Assembly (NCBI RefSeq): GCF_001297775.1
Contig: NZ_LIFX01000005.1
Location: forward strand, 186,001 to 250,000
DNA length: 64,000 nt
Reading direction: 5' to 3'
DNA from: Trabulsiella odontotermitis
GTDB taxonomy: Bacteria; Pseudomonadota; Gammaproteobacteria; Enterobacterales; Enterobacteriaceae
A program made the position numbers and the translations under genes. A model generated the notes under the pieces. It did not search any database. It worked only from the letters and a program-made list of their open reading frames with translations, and was not told the origin of the DNA. Shown here piece by piece: positions 9,120-18,062 of the stretch (positions are counted from its first letter, which is position 1; each line of letters begins with the position of its first letter).

Positions 9120-12100
9120 TTATACCTCCACGCTGCCGAGCAGATAGTGATGGTGCTGATGCACATGGCTGATGATGCGGCAGGTGGCGTCAAGCTGCGG
9201 CGGTACCTGCTCAAAGCTGCCCTGTTCATCGATGTTCAGCACCCAGGTCTGGTTGTCCTGGCGGACGTGTACGCGCGCGTCCTCGACCAGGAAGCCGGGG
9301 TTGGTGCTGTTGGCGAAATCCTGAGGCAGGCTGAAAATGGTGAGCTTGTCTTTGTAGGGCTTACCCTGCCACGGGCAGAACTGCGCGCAGTTGCCGCATT
9401 CGTTGCAATAGGCATCGAGATGCAGCGTCTGAAAACGGTTCTGGAACCCCGGCACGGCAATGGAGACGTTGGCGCGGTTTGGGCACACATCCACGCATTT
9501 GCTGCACACGTAGTTACATTCCAGACAGCGGGAGGCTTCCTGCGCCACGAAGGCGTCGCGGTCGTCTTTATCCACCAGCGCGATGGAGATAGATCCTTTG
9601 CGGCGATAGATATCTGCCGGATCGACGTTGTTCCAGCGTTTGTCGCCGTGATGCGAACGGATGTTTTCCCGCGCAAGAATGACATCGGTGGCTTTACGGG
9701 CGTTACCGATGGCAGAGACGATCGAAGACGGGCCGCGTTGCACGTCGCCGATCAGGAACACGTCTGGCTTGCGGGTTTCGCCGTCGGCGTTGACTTCCGG
9801 CCAGCCGCGCGCATCCAGCGGGACGCCCATCGCGCCCAGCGCGTCGGCATCCTGTTGTTCGCCGATGGCGGTGATCAGCGTATCAACCTGCATAGTGCGG
9901 GTTTCGTCGGTCTCTACCGGGCGGCGGCGACCTTTTTCATCGGCCTCGCCCAGTTTCATCACCCGTACAGTCAGCGTGCCGTCGCGATCGAATTTTTCCG
10001 GGTTACTGAGGAACTGGAATTCAACGCCGTCATGCAGCGCCTCTTCGTACTCTTCGCGCCAGGCAGGCATTTCCTGCAGCGAACGGCGATAGACGACCGT
10101 CGCTTTTTCCACGCCCGGAATGCGAAGTGCGGTGCGCGCGCAGTCCATTGCGGTGTTCCCTGCGCCCACCACGACAACATGTTTGCCGAGCTGTAAGGAT
10201 GTGCCGAGATTGTAATCACGCAGGAACTGCAGCGATTTCCAGACGTTCTGGTTATCGCCCGCCAGCTTCACGCCGCTGTTTTTCGCGGTACCGGTGCCGA
10301 CCAGCACATATCTGAAGCCTTCCTGTTTTAGCTGATCCACCGTCAGGTGCGGATCGCAGCCGTAAACGATGTTAACGCCGTGGGCGACCACGAAATCAAT
10401 GTCGTGCTGGATGAGTTCGCCAGGAATACGGAATTGCGGAATGATATTTCTGACCACGCCACCCGCATTTTCTTCGCGTTCGAACAGCGTCACCGGGTGC
10501 CCGGCACGGGCAAGGAAATAACCCGCCGCCAGCCCCGCCGGGCCTGCGCCAATCACCGCGACCGGGTTCAGCGAACCGGAGCCCGCCGGTTTATGCCAGC
10601 GCTGCTGATACTCGTTCCAGCCTTTTTCCAGCGCGACCTTTTTCAGTTCGCGAATGTTCAGCGCGCTGTCGTAGTCGAGACGCGTGCAGTTGTACTGGCA
10701 CTGGTGATCGCAAATATGGCCAGTGATGGCGGGCAGCGCGTTACGCTGGTAAATCAGTTCCAGCGCATCGGCGTAACGGTGCTCGCCCATCAGGCGGATG
10801 TATTCCGGGATATCTTGTTTGATGGCGCAGGCTGTGACGCACGGTGCCACATAGCAGTCCGTCATTGGCAGTTTTTCGCCGACATCAATACGCTCTTCTG
10901 GTTTCCAGTGTTTCTGTGTGTACTCCATGCTGACGGCACGTTCCGCGAGGTCATTCAGGCGGGCGACATTAACGTGGTTCATTTCCCAACCGTCGGCCTG
11001 CTCCAGCTCGCGCATGCATTCGCTCAGGCGCAGATAGCCACCGGGTTTCAGCAGATCGGTCGCCATGGTGATGGGGCGAATGCCGGTTTCAAAAATATCT
11101 TTGATCGTGAGCTGGCTGGCGCCGCCGGAATAGGAGATCGGCAGTTTGCCGTCGAACGCGCGGGAGAGCAGGGCGGCGACGTTGATGGAGAGCGGGAACA
11201 GCGCGCGGCCTGACATGTACATTTCATCGCCCGGCAACGCGCCTTTGTTGTTGATGGTACCGAGTGTGTTGGTCAGCTTCACGCCAAAGCCGAGTCCTTT
11301 CTCTTTCGCCAACGCCATCAGACGTTGCAGCATCTCCAGCGCCTGGCCGATTTTCAGATCATGCTCGAAAGACTCTTCTTTCAGGCCGACATAATCAAAG
11401 CCGCAGGTATCGAGGATTTCACGCACGCGCTGATAGCCCAGCAACGTCGGGTTGAGCTTCACAAAGGTGTTAAGCCCTTTCTCTTCCAGCATGTAGCGGC
11501 AGATGGCTTCGATTTCGTCCGGCGGGCAGCCGTGCATGGTCGACAGGGTGACGCCATGAACCATTGTTGCCGGAATGTGCTCCGTCAGTGTGGCGAGCTG
11601 GAAGCGAATATCTTCAAGCTGGTGGCGGCGGAGGAATGCGTCATCGCGCAGCCAGCGGTCCAGCGTGTCGCGATAGAGCGCGAATTTCGGATGCGCGGCG
11701 GCGTTCATCATGTTGTCGATGAACTGCTGCATCGGCGGCTGTTTAATACCGTCGAGGTTATAGCCCACGCTCATGTTGAAGATGAAGGATTTCCCGGCGC
11801 GGGTCGGGGTGAGCGGGAAGATGGTTTCCAGCAGATGCAGCACAAACCAGGCTTTCAGGTATTCGTCCCAGGCTTTCAGCAGCGTAAATTCAGTGGACCA
11901 TTCGGTGTTGAAGCACTCGTCTTCGGCGTCGATACAGGGCTTTTCCAGCTCCAGCCTGTCGAGGATCTGCACCGTTTTCAGTTCGATGAATCGCCCACCC
12001 GTCAGCCATGAGGTAATGATGTTTTGCGCGAGCTGGGTATGCGGCCCGGCGGCCGGGCCAATCGGCGTCGCGCAGGTTTCACCAAACACACTGAGCTGAT

Positions 12101-12224
12101 GCTCTTTCACCGGTGAATAGAACTGCTCTTCAGGAATACCGAAAATTGAATGGTGGTTCTGGTATTCATCAAAAATGCGCGTCAAAAGTTCCTCAAACGG
12201 AATGGGACGCATGATATCCCCCAT
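9120..12224 (-). CDS. ygfK: Iron-sulfur flavin oxidoreductase YgfK
   Basis: 1034-residue fusion protein. Residues ~1-430 form a dihydroorotate/dihydropyrimidine dehydrogenase-like region (GETCATPIGPAAGPHTQ, VKLNPTLLGY, ISYSGGASQLTI). Residues ~455-535 hold a GltD-type cysteine region (CYVAPCVTACAIKQ, CDHQCQYNCTR). Residues ~555-860 carry two dinucleotide folds (VIGAGPAGLAAG, VVVGAGNTAMDC), and residues ~905-965 two [4Fe-4S] ferredoxin motifs (CSKCVDVCP, CNECGNCAQFCP). This resembles a single-chain PreAT/NADPH-dependent dehydrogenase able to move electrons between NAD(P)H, flavin and clusters. It heads the ygfK-ssnA-ygfM-xdhD operon behind a sigma-54 promoter. A second ATG 12 nt inside (12212) is an alternative start. 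Its exact reaction in urate reduction or degradation is inferred. Confidence 0.9.
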   Translation of the reverse strand: MGDIMRPIPFEELLTRIFDEYQNHHSIFGIPEEQFYSPVKEHQLSVFGETCATPIGPAAGPHTQLAQNIITSWLTGGRFIELKTVQILDRLELEKPCIDAEDECFNTEWSTEFTLLKAWDEYLKAWFVLHLLETIFPLTPTRAGKSFIFNMSVGYNLDGIKQPPMQQFIDNMMNAAAHPKFALYRDTLDRWLRDDAFLRRHQLEDIRFQLATLTEHIPATMVHGVTLSTMHGCPPDEIEAICRYMLEEKGLNTFVKLNPTLLGYQRVREILDTCGFDYVGLKEESFEHDLKIGQALEMLQRLMALAKEKGLGFGVKLTNTLGTINNKGALPGDEMYMSGRALFPLSINVAALLSRAFDGKLPISYSGGASQLTIKDIFETGIRPITMATDLLKPGGYLRLSECMRELEQADGWEMNHVNVARLNDLAERAVSMEYTQKHWKPEERIDVGEKLPMTDCYVAPCVTACAIKQDIPEYIRLMGEHRYADALELIYQRNALPAITGHICDHQCQYNCTRLDYDSALNIRELKKVALEKGWNEYQQRWHKPAGSGSLNPVAVIGAGPAGLAAGYFLARAGHPVTLFEREENAGGVVRNIIPQFRIPGELIQHDIDFVVAHGVNIVYGCDPHLTVDQLKQEGFRYVLVGTGTAKNSGVKLAGDNQNVWKSLQFLRDYNLGTSLQLGKHVVVVGAGNTAMDCARTALRIPGVEKATVVYRRSLQEMPAWREEYEEALHDGVEFQFLSNPEKFDRDGTLTVRVMKLGEADEKGRRRPVETDETRTMQVDTLITAIGEQQDADALGAMGVPLDARGWPEVNADGETRKPDVFLIGDVQRGPSSIVSAIGNARKATDVILARENIRSHHGDKRWNNVDPADIYRRKGSISIALVDKDDRDAFVAQEASRCLECNYVCSKCVDVCPNRANVSIAVPGFQNRFQTLHLDAYCNECGNCAQFCPWQGKPYKDKLTIFSLPQDFANSTNPGFLVEDARVHVRQDNQTWVLNIDEQGSFEQVPPQLDATCRIISHVHQHHHYLLGSVEV

Positions 12225-12316
12225 AACCCTCTCCTTAGTTTCATATACACAGCGGTGTATCAGGTGGAATCAACATGGCCGGAATGGCAGTCACTCCGGC
12301 GGATTGGGTTAGTCAG

Positions 12317-12332
12317 AGCAACATTCGCACCA
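12317..12332 (-). promoter_or_regulatory. Sigma-54 promoter of ygfK operon
   Basis: Reading the minus strand, TGGTGCGAATGTTGCT matches the -24/-12 consensus TGGCACGNNNNTTGCW, with the invariant GG and GC at the correct spacing. It lies about 95 bp upstream of the ygfK start. Two similar promoters in this locus and the enhancer-type activator gene ygeV support its use. Confidence 0.75.
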
Positions 12333-12396
12333 GTTATTACCGTGGAGGGAAGGAAGAATGAAAAAATGTGAAGCGTCTCGAAAGTTAAGGTCGGTT

Positions 12397-12412
12397 TGTG
12401 AATTATCTCACG
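12397..12412. promoter_or_regulatory. CRP-like palindrome upstream of ygfK
   Basis: TGTGA-N6-TCACG matches the CRP half-site arrangement TGTGA-N6-TCACA in nine of ten positions. It lies 65-80 bp upstream of the sigma-54 promoter. CRP control of a sigma-54 operon is possible but unproven. Confidence 0.35.
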
Positions 12413-12418
12413 TCGGTT

Positions 12419-12496
12419 AAATGAGAATTACACTCACTCATTTCACCGCGAGGGTTATATTTCTCAAATATCATTTTTAACTATCATAATGATAAA
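12419..12496. promoter_or_regulatory. Candidate enhancer (UAS) region for YgeV upstream of ygfK
   Basis: The 323-bp gap between ygfK and mocA contains an AAATGAG ... CTCATTT inverted repeat (12419-12442) and the tight palindrome TATCA-TAA-TGATA (12482-12494). They lie 90-180 bp upstream of the sigma-54 promoter, a normal enhancer distance. Closely similar TATCATAATGA-type arms occur before xdhA. Binding by YgeV is inference. Confidence 0.45.
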
Positions 12497-12547
12497 TTCG
12501 CCTGCGAAGAGTTTATTTACGGGCGCGCAAACGATTAACTGGATAAA

Positions 12548-13123
12548 TTAATCCTGATAATTATCTTGCAGGTTGATAAAATCTTGCGGCGTATCGATAT
12601 CAAAAATGATTTCCGGTTCTTCCATGTCGATACAGCGATGTTTCCCGGCCAGCAAGGCGTGGCGCATCGAGTGGGTTTGCCGTTGAGTCACGGCGGTTTG
12701 CAGCGTGGACTGGTTGAGCAGCACCGGGTGTCCTGGCGTATGGTTGTGGTGCGGAATAAGGGCGTAATCACCGCGTAACGCCCAGAGTTTACTGAAGATT
12801 TTTTCATTGAGGCAGGGGATGTCGCCGTGGGTAATAAAGCAGTATTCACTCTCCACCCGGCGGGCGCCTGCGGCGATGGAAGAGAAGAGCCCGTCGGCAT
12901 AATCAGGATTATCTACCAGCAGAAGATTATCGTTTTGCACATAGCGCTGATGTAACTCATCGCGACGAAAACCGGTGACTAAAATAATACGCGAGCAAAA
13001 CTGCATCGCATTTTTAATACTTGCATCAAGAATTGTTCCCTGTTGCCAGGGTAACATCATTTTCCACTGTCCCATACGAGAAGATAATCCCGCAGCGGTA
13101 ATAATACAGTCGATCTGTTGCAT
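12548..13123 (-). CDS. mocA: Molybdenum cofactor cytidylyltransferase
   Basis: 191 residues; forms molybdopterin cytosine dinucleotide from Mo-molybdopterin and CTP, the cofactor form of the E. coli XdhA/XdhD-type hydroxylases. The GT-A nucleotidyltransferase N terminus ITAAGLSSRMGQWKMMLP binds CTP, and THGDIPCL near residue 100 supplies the metal-binding aspartate. The C terminus ends DIDTPQDF, as is typical of MobA/MocA proteins. It is divergent from yqeC with only 34 bp between the start codons, so their promoters must overlap. Its position between the hydroxylase operons fits a dedicated cofactor supply. Confidence 0.92.
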   Translation of the reverse strand: MQQIDCIITAAGLSSRMGQWKMMLPWQQGTILDASIKNAMQFCSRIILVTGFRRDELHQRYVQNDNLLLVDNPDYADGLFSSIAAGARRVESEYCFITHGDIPCLNEKIFSKLWALRGDYALIPHHNHTPGHPVLLNQSTLQTAVTQRQTHSMRHALLAGKHRCIDMEEPEIIFDIDTPQDFINLQDNYQD

Positions 13124-13157
13124 AGCGTACTCAATATAACCAGAAGCCGTTTAGCGA

Positions 13158-13925
13158 ATGGAAAATATACCTCAACGTGAAACCCTGTTTTGTGATTTGG
13201 GCGCATTTGTTCGCCCGCTGGTGATATCCGCCGTCGGCGCAGGGGGAAAAACCAGCACGCTGTTCTGGCTGGCAGATCTTTTCCGTCAGGCGGGCAGACG
13301 CGTGCTGATCACCACCACTACCAATATGTTCCTTCCCGCTGAACGGTGCCCCGTTATGCTGTGTCGCGATCCCGCCCAACTGCCTGCCGCATGCTTGCAA
13401 CAACCGCTGATGGCCTGCTTCTCCCGCTGGTTGCCGGAGGTCGGCAAAGTGCGCGGGTTTACCCCGGAAACCCTCGATGCGCTGGCGGCGCGTGCTGAAT
13501 GCGACGTTATTCTGGTCGAAGCTGACGGTGCTCACGGTTTTGCCATTAAAGCGCCAGATGAGCACGAACCTTGCATACCTCAAACCAGTCATTGCGTAAT
13601 TGCGGTCACGGGCGGGGGAATGCTCGGGCAACCGGTGGGGCCAGACAATGTCCATCGCTGGCCGGTGTTTTCCCGTATCACCGGCATGGCGCCGGGGAAT
13701 ACGCTGGATCTCCCGGCGTTATGTCGGCTGGTCAAACACCCACAGGGCGCGTTCAAGGGCACGCCGTCAGGCTGTCGTCGGGTCTGGCTGCTGAACCAGA
13801 TTTCTCAAAATGAGAAATTCTCCACGCCGCTGTTTTCCGCCGTACTGGATAACGGCGAGACCGATGTCGTCTGGTTGGGCGCCGTGCAGGAAACCCCGGC
13901 AATTACACGCAGACTGGTGAGATAA
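13158..13925 (+). CDS. yqeC: YqeC, putative selenium-dependent hydroxylase accessory protein
   Basis: 255-residue protein with a P-loop-like stretch SAVGAGGKTSTLFWLADLF (about residues 23-41), followed by TTTTNMF and, near residue 117, ILVEADGAHGFAIKAP, all typical of the YqeC family. The family is found with yqeB and mocA beside selenium-dependent molybdenum hydroxylases, and a maturation role is inferred from that co-occurrence. It is divergent from mocA and is followed by yqeB after 48 bp with a small hairpin, so yqeC-yqeB is probably one transcript. The reaction is unknown. Confidence 0.85.
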   Translation: MENIPQRETLFCDLGAFVRPLVISAVGAGGKTSTLFWLADLFRQAGRRVLITTTTNMFLPAERCPVMLCRDPAQLPAACLQQPLMACFSRWLPEVGKVRGFTPETLDALAARAECDVILVEADGAHGFAIKAPDEHEPCIPQTSHCVIAVTGGGMLGQPVGPDNVHRWPVFSRITGMAPGNTLDLPALCRLVKHPQGAFKGTPSGCRRVWLLNQISQNEKFSTPLFSAVLDNGETDVVWLGAVQETPAITRRLVR

Positions 13926-13927
13926 CG

Positions 13928-13945
13928 ACGCCGGGCATCCGGCGT
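13928..13945. other. Small hairpin between yqeC and yqeB
   Basis: ACGCCGG-GCAT-CCGGCGT is a perfect 7-bp stem with a 4-nt loop and no T-tract. It resembles REP-type or attenuating intercistronic hairpins. Confidence 0.35.
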
Positions 13946-13973
13946 TATTGAAGGGATATCCATTGAGGTTTTT

Positions 13974-15599
13974 ATGAATATTTTCTCAGAAGCTGCAAAA
14001 CTCGAAGAACAAAACCGACCGTTCGCCCTGGCGCAGATTGTTGACAGCCGGGGCTCCACGCCGCGCCATTCCGCACAGATGCTGGTGCGTGAAGACGGGA
14101 CGATCAGCGGGACTATCGGTGGCGGAATGGTGGAGCGCAAAGTCATTGATGAAGCGCTCGACGCGCTGAGAGAAAAGAAACCGCGTATGTTTCATGGCCG
14201 CATGGCGCGAAATGGCGCCGATGCCGTGGGTTCCGACTGCGGTGGCGCGATGTCGGTCTACATCAGCGTTCACGGTTTACGGCCGCGTCTGGTGCTGATT
14301 GGCGCCGGGCACGTTAATCGCGCGATTGCGCAAGGCGCCGCGCTGCTCGGCTTTGAAATCGCTGTCGCCGATATCTACCCGGAGAGCCTCAATCCTGACT
14401 ATTTCCCGCCTTCTGCCGAATTACTGCATGCCGATTCCTTCTCCGCGGCGGTGGAGCAACTGGACATCAAACCCGACAACTTCGTCCTGATCGCGACCAA
14501 CAATAAAGACCGTGAAGCGCTGGATAAACTGATTGTTCAGCCGGTGGCGTGGCTCGGGTTGCTGGCCAGCCGCCGTAAGGTGCAGGTCTTTCTGCGGCAG
14601 ATGCGGGAAAACGGTGTGGATGAAAACGACATCGCGCGTTTGCATGCGCCGGTGGGGTTTAACATTGGCGCCGAAACGCCGCATGAAATCGCCATCAGCG
14701 TGCTGGCGGAGATCTTACAGGTAAAAAATCACGCCGCAGGCGGGTTGATGATGGCGGCGCCGCATCCGTCACAACATCAGCGCGTGGTGATCCGTGGCGC
14801 GGGCGATATCGCCACCGGTGTGGCGCTGCGTCTCTGGCATGCGGGGTTCAAAGTCATCATGCTGGAAGTGGAAAAACCGACCGTGATCCGCCGCAGCGTC
14901 GCATTCGCGCAGGCGGTTTTTCAGGGTGAAACGCAGGTCGAAGGGGTGACGGCGCGACGGGTTGCGTCAGCGGAAGAAGCCATTAGTGCTGCCGACAACG
15001 GAGTGGTGCCGGTACTGATTGATCCGCTGTGCCAGTCGCTCGAACTGCTGAAACCGGGGTGTGTGGTCGATGCCATTCTGGCGAAAGAAAACATGGGCAC
15101 ACGCCGCGAGATGGCGCCGATCACCATTGCGCTCGGGCCAGGTTTCAGCGCCGGAAAAGACTGCCATGCGGTGATCGAAACCAACCGTGGTCACTGGTTA
15201 GGGCAGGTGATTTACCAGGGCGCGGCGCAGGAAAACACCGGCATTCCCGGCAATATTCAGGGTCACACGTCTCGCCGCGTGATCCGCGCGCCGGTGGCGG
15301 GAGTGATGAATGCCTGCGTTCAGCTCGGCGACATCGTCAGTGAAGGGGAGTTGATTGCCCGTATCGGTGAAACCGACATTCTGGCGCCACTGTCGGGTAT
15401 GGTGCGCGGGCTGTTGAATGACGGGCTGGTGGTGAACAGCGGCTTTAAAATTGGTGATATCGATCCGCGCGGGGCGTCTGCTGATTTTACCAGCGTTTCT
15501 GACAAAGCCAGAGCGATTGGCGGCGGGGTACTGGAAGCGCTGATGACGCTGATGCATCAGGGCGTGAAATCCACCCGCGAACTGGTGACGGTGGCATAA
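13974..15599 (+). CDS. yqeB: YqeB, XdhC/CoxI-like hydroxylase maturation protein (EF2563 family)
   Basis: 541 residues, as in E. coli. The N-terminal ~250 residues are XdhC/CoxI-like: ALAQIVDSRGSTPRH and SGTIGGGMVERKV in the first part, then a Rossmann fold around LVLIGAGHVNRAIAQG (about residues 103-118). Residues ~265-541 are the EF2563 domain found in selenium-dependent molybdenum hydroxylase systems (RGAGDIATGVALRLWHAGF, then a biotinyl-like hammerhead IRAPVAGVMNACVQLGDIV). Related XdhC proteins bind and sulfurate the Mo cofactor before insertion. A role in putting sulfur or selenium on the cofactor of XdhA/XdhD is inferred. It is convergent with yqeA. Confidence 0.88.
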   Translation: MNIFSEAAKLEEQNRPFALAQIVDSRGSTPRHSAQMLVREDGTISGTIGGGMVERKVIDEALDALREKKPRMFHGRMARNGADAVGSDCGGAMSVYISVHGLRPRLVLIGAGHVNRAIAQGAALLGFEIAVADIYPESLNPDYFPPSAELLHADSFSAAVEQLDIKPDNFVLIATNNKDREALDKLIVQPVAWLGLLASRRKVQVFLRQMRENGVDENDIARLHAPVGFNIGAETPHEIAISVLAEILQVKNHAAGGLMMAAPHPSQHQRVVIRGAGDIATGVALRLWHAGFKVIMLEVEKPTVIRRSVAFAQAVFQGETQVEGVTARRVASAEEAISAADNGVVPVLIDPLCQSLELLKPGCVVDAILAKENMGTRREMAPITIALGPGFSAGKDCHAVIETNRGHWLGQVIYQGAAQENTGIPGNIQGHTSRRVIRAPVAGVMNACVQLGDIVSEGELIARIGETDILAPLSGMVRGLLNDGLVVNSGFKIGDIDPRGASADFTSVSDKARAIGGGVLEALMTLMHQGVKSTRELVTVA

Positions 15600-15631
15600 A
15601 AAAATGGCCCCGGTAGCGGTGCTCCGGGGCC
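15598..15631 (-). terminator. Intrinsic terminator of ygeW-yqeA operon
   Basis: An 8-bp GC stem (GGCCCCGG / CCGGGGCC) is followed on the minus strand by a run of T residues immediately after the yqeA stop. On the plus strand the tract after the stem is weaker, so it mainly serves yqeA and may be partly bidirectional with yqeB. Confidence 0.75.
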
Positions 15632-15636
15632 GGTTG

Positions 15637-16569
15637 TTACTGGCTGATGACCGTGCCGGTCTTACCTTCAATCCCTTCTTTGGCTTTACTGAGCACTGTA
15701 ATTAACGCCTCGCGCCCCGGACGGGAACGGGCAAACGACGCGGCGGCTTCCACTTTCGGCAGCATCGATCCTTTCGCAAAATGCCCTTCGGCAATGAAAC
15801 GTTCAGCATCGCTGAGCGACAGTCGATCAAGCCATTGTTCGTTCGGTTTGCCGAAGTTGATCGCCACTTTTTCCACGGCGGTGAGGATGATCAGCATGTC
15901 GGCATCAATCATCGCCGCCAGCGTCGCGCTGGCCCAGTCTTTATCAATCACCGCGCTGGCGCCGCGCAGATGGTTTCCTTCACGGGTTACCGGAATACCG
16001 CCGCCACCCACAGTGATCACCACCTGACCGGCGGCCATCATTGCTTTAACGGATTCTTTTTCGATGATATCGACGGGCTTCGGCGAAGCCACGACGCGGC
16101 GATATCCGCGACCTGCATCCTCTTTCATGGTGTAGCCCTGGCGGCTCAACTGCTCCGCGTCGTCTTTGCTGAAGAAGGAGCCAATCGGCTTCGTCGGGTT
16201 CTGGAATGCCGGATCATTAGCGTCGACTTCAACCTGCGTGATGAGCGTCGCCACCGGGACGTTCATCCCACGGGACAGTAGCTCTTCACGCAGCGCGTTT
16301 TGCAGATCATAACCAATGTAGCCCTGGCTCAGCGCCACGCAGACTGACATCGGCAGCATCGGAGTGTGCGTTTCGGTTTTCGCAGCCGCTTCAAACGCCA
16401 GATTGATCATCCCGACCTGCGGGCCGTTACCGTGCGTGACAACAACCTGATGTCCCTGAGCGATAAGATCCACAATCGCCTGAGCGGTGAGTTTGACCGC
16501 TTTCATCTGCCCGGCAAGGTCGTCGCCTAAGGCATTCCCGCCCAGGGCGAGAACAATTTTCTTACTCAT
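15637..16569 (-). CDS. yqeA: Carbamate kinase-like protein YqeA
   Basis: 310 residues of the amino-acid kinase fold. LALGGNALG at the N terminus and VTHGNGPQVGMI near residue 45 are the phosphate-binding signatures, VITVGGGGIPV near 165 contacts substrate, and the C terminus has the ...GSMLPKVEAA... carbamate kinase segment. The expected reaction is carbamoyl phosphate + ADP giving ATP, CO2 and ammonia. It follows hyuA by 18 bp and ends the operon. Next to the carbamoyltransferase-like YgeW it would turn carbamoyl groups released from purine rings into ATP, which is what anaerobic purine fermentation needs. Confidence 0.9.
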   Translation of the reverse strand: MSKKIVLALGGNALGDDLAGQMKAVKLTAQAIVDLIAQGHQVVVTHGNGPQVGMINLAFEAAAKTETHTPMLPMSVCVALSQGYIGYDLQNALREELLSRGMNVPVATLITQVEVDANDPAFQNPTKPIGSFFSKDDAEQLSRQGYTMKEDAGRGYRRVVASPKPVDIIEKESVKAMMAAGQVVITVGGGGIPVTREGNHLRGASAVIDKDWASATLAAMIDADMLIILTAVEKVAINFGKPNEQWLDRLSLSDAERFIAEGHFAKGSMLPKVEAAASFARSRPGREALITVLSKAKEGIEGKTGTVISQ

Positions 16570-16587
16570 CCATTCCTCTCTTTATGG

Positions 16588-18006
16588 TTATTGACCCGGC
16601 AGGGAAACGCTCCCGTCCACGGGTGATGTTGGTGCGGTAAACGGTTTTCGGCGCAGGAAGCGGCCCTGCCCGGCAACGCCGGAAAAGACGCCATCGTGGT
16701 AAATGACTCTGCCGTGGGAGAGCGTCTGCCGGATGGCGCCCTGGCATTCGAAACCTTCCCAGGGAGAGTAGTCCGCGTTGTCATGCAGTTCGGCGTGGCG
16801 AATGGTGGTGCGCTGGCGCGGATCGATAATCACAATGTCGCCATCGGCGCCCGGCGCGAGCAGCCCTTTTTGCGGCCACAGGCCAAACAGCTTCGCCGGT
16901 GTGGCACTGGTCAGCGCCACGAAACGTTCGGGCGAAATACGGCCGCTCATCACGCCGTGGGAGAACAGCAGCAGCAGGCGGTTTTCCACGCCGGGTAAAC
17001 CGTTCGGACAACGGCTGAAATCGCCGCCGGACAGTTGCTGGCGCTGCGTATGCGAGAACGTGCAATGGTCGGTAGCCACGACATCGACTGCGCCGTCGCT
17101 GATGCCGCACCACAGCGCGTCGTTGTTACGCGCATTGCGCAGCGGTGGGCTGAGAAGATAGTTCAGCGCGTCTTCGCGTTCGTAGCAGCGGTCGTCCAGC
17201 AACAGGTATTGTGGGCAGGTTTCCACCCACACTGGCTGGTGACGTGCCTGCGCCAGACGCAGGTAATCCAGCCCCAGCCCGTTAGACAGATGGACGATAT
17301 ACAGCGGCGCGTTGCCTGACAGTTTCGCCAGGTTGATCATGCGGGCGATGGCTTCGGCTTCGCACTCTTCCGGGCGACTCAGGGCGTGATACTTCGGCGC
17401 GGTTTTCCCGGCAGCAAGAAATTCGAGGCGTTTGCGGTGGATAGCCGCGTCATTTTCAGGGTGAACGGTGGTCAGCGCGCCCGCCTGATGAAGATGTCGC
17501 AGCGCCTGCAGCACCTCGTCATCATTCAGTTTGTACTGGTAAGTCAGGTAGAGCTTAAAGCTGCTGATCCCGGCTTCCACCATCATTGGAATCTCATCCA
17601 GAATGGCGTGGTTGATATGTTGGATCACGCCGTGGAAGCTGTAGTCGATCACCGCTTTGTGTGCGGCATAACCGTGATACACCTCCAGCTGGTGATGCAG
17701 TTTGCATCCGGCGGGACCAAACCCCATGTGATCAATGATGGTTGTTGTACCGCCACACGCGGCGGCGCGGGTGCCGGTAAAAAAATCATCACAGCTGCGG
17801 GCCATGCCCGTATCAATATTGAAGTGGGTATGCACATCGACACCACCCGGCATCACATAACAGCCGTCGGCATCGATCACCTCACAGGGAAGTTCAGGCG
17901 AAATGTGGTCGGCAATCTGGCGAATAATGCCGCTTTCGATGAGCAGATCCTGTTTCGCTTTTCCGTCAGCGTTAACCACCGTTCCGTTTTTAATCAGTAC
18001 ACGCAT
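16588..18006 (-). CDS. hyuA: Dihydropyrimidinase/hydantoinase HyuA
   Basis: 472-residue cyclic-amide hydrolase (E. coli HyuA, 461). GGVDVHTHFN gives H59 and H61, and ISSFKLYLTYQ near residues 148-158 the lysine (K151) that is carbamylated to bridge the metals; VATDHCTFSH near residue 312 holds the aspartate. It is about 11 residues longer at the C terminus than the E. coli protein. The E. coli enzyme is known to open 5-substituted hydantoins. Here it sits between ygeY and yqeA and is likely to open a ring from purine catabolism such as an allantoin- or ureido-type intermediate; that substrate is inferred. Confidence 0.9.
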   Translation of the reverse strand: MRVLIKNGTVVNADGKAKQDLLIESGIIRQIADHISPELPCEVIDADGCYVMPGGVDVHTHFNIDTGMARSCDDFFTGTRAAACGGTTTIIDHMGFGPAGCKLHHQLEVYHGYAAHKAVIDYSFHGVIQHINHAILDEIPMMVEAGISSFKLYLTYQYKLNDDEVLQALRHLHQAGALTTVHPENDAAIHRKRLEFLAAGKTAPKYHALSRPEECEAEAIARMINLAKLSGNAPLYIVHLSNGLGLDYLRLAQARHQPVWVETCPQYLLLDDRCYEREDALNYLLSPPLRNARNNDALWCGISDGAVDVVATDHCTFSHTQRQQLSGGDFSRCPNGLPGVENRLLLLFSHGVMSGRISPERFVALTSATPAKLFGLWPQKGLLAPGADGDIVIIDPRQRTTIRHAELHDNADYSPWEGFECQGAIRQTLSHGRVIYHDGVFSGVAGQGRFLRRKPFTAPTSPVDGSVSLPGQ

Positions 18007-18062
18007 AGCTGCAAACTCCGGCCTCCCGCCAGGACAGTGGCGGGAGGCATTACAGGTGATGA

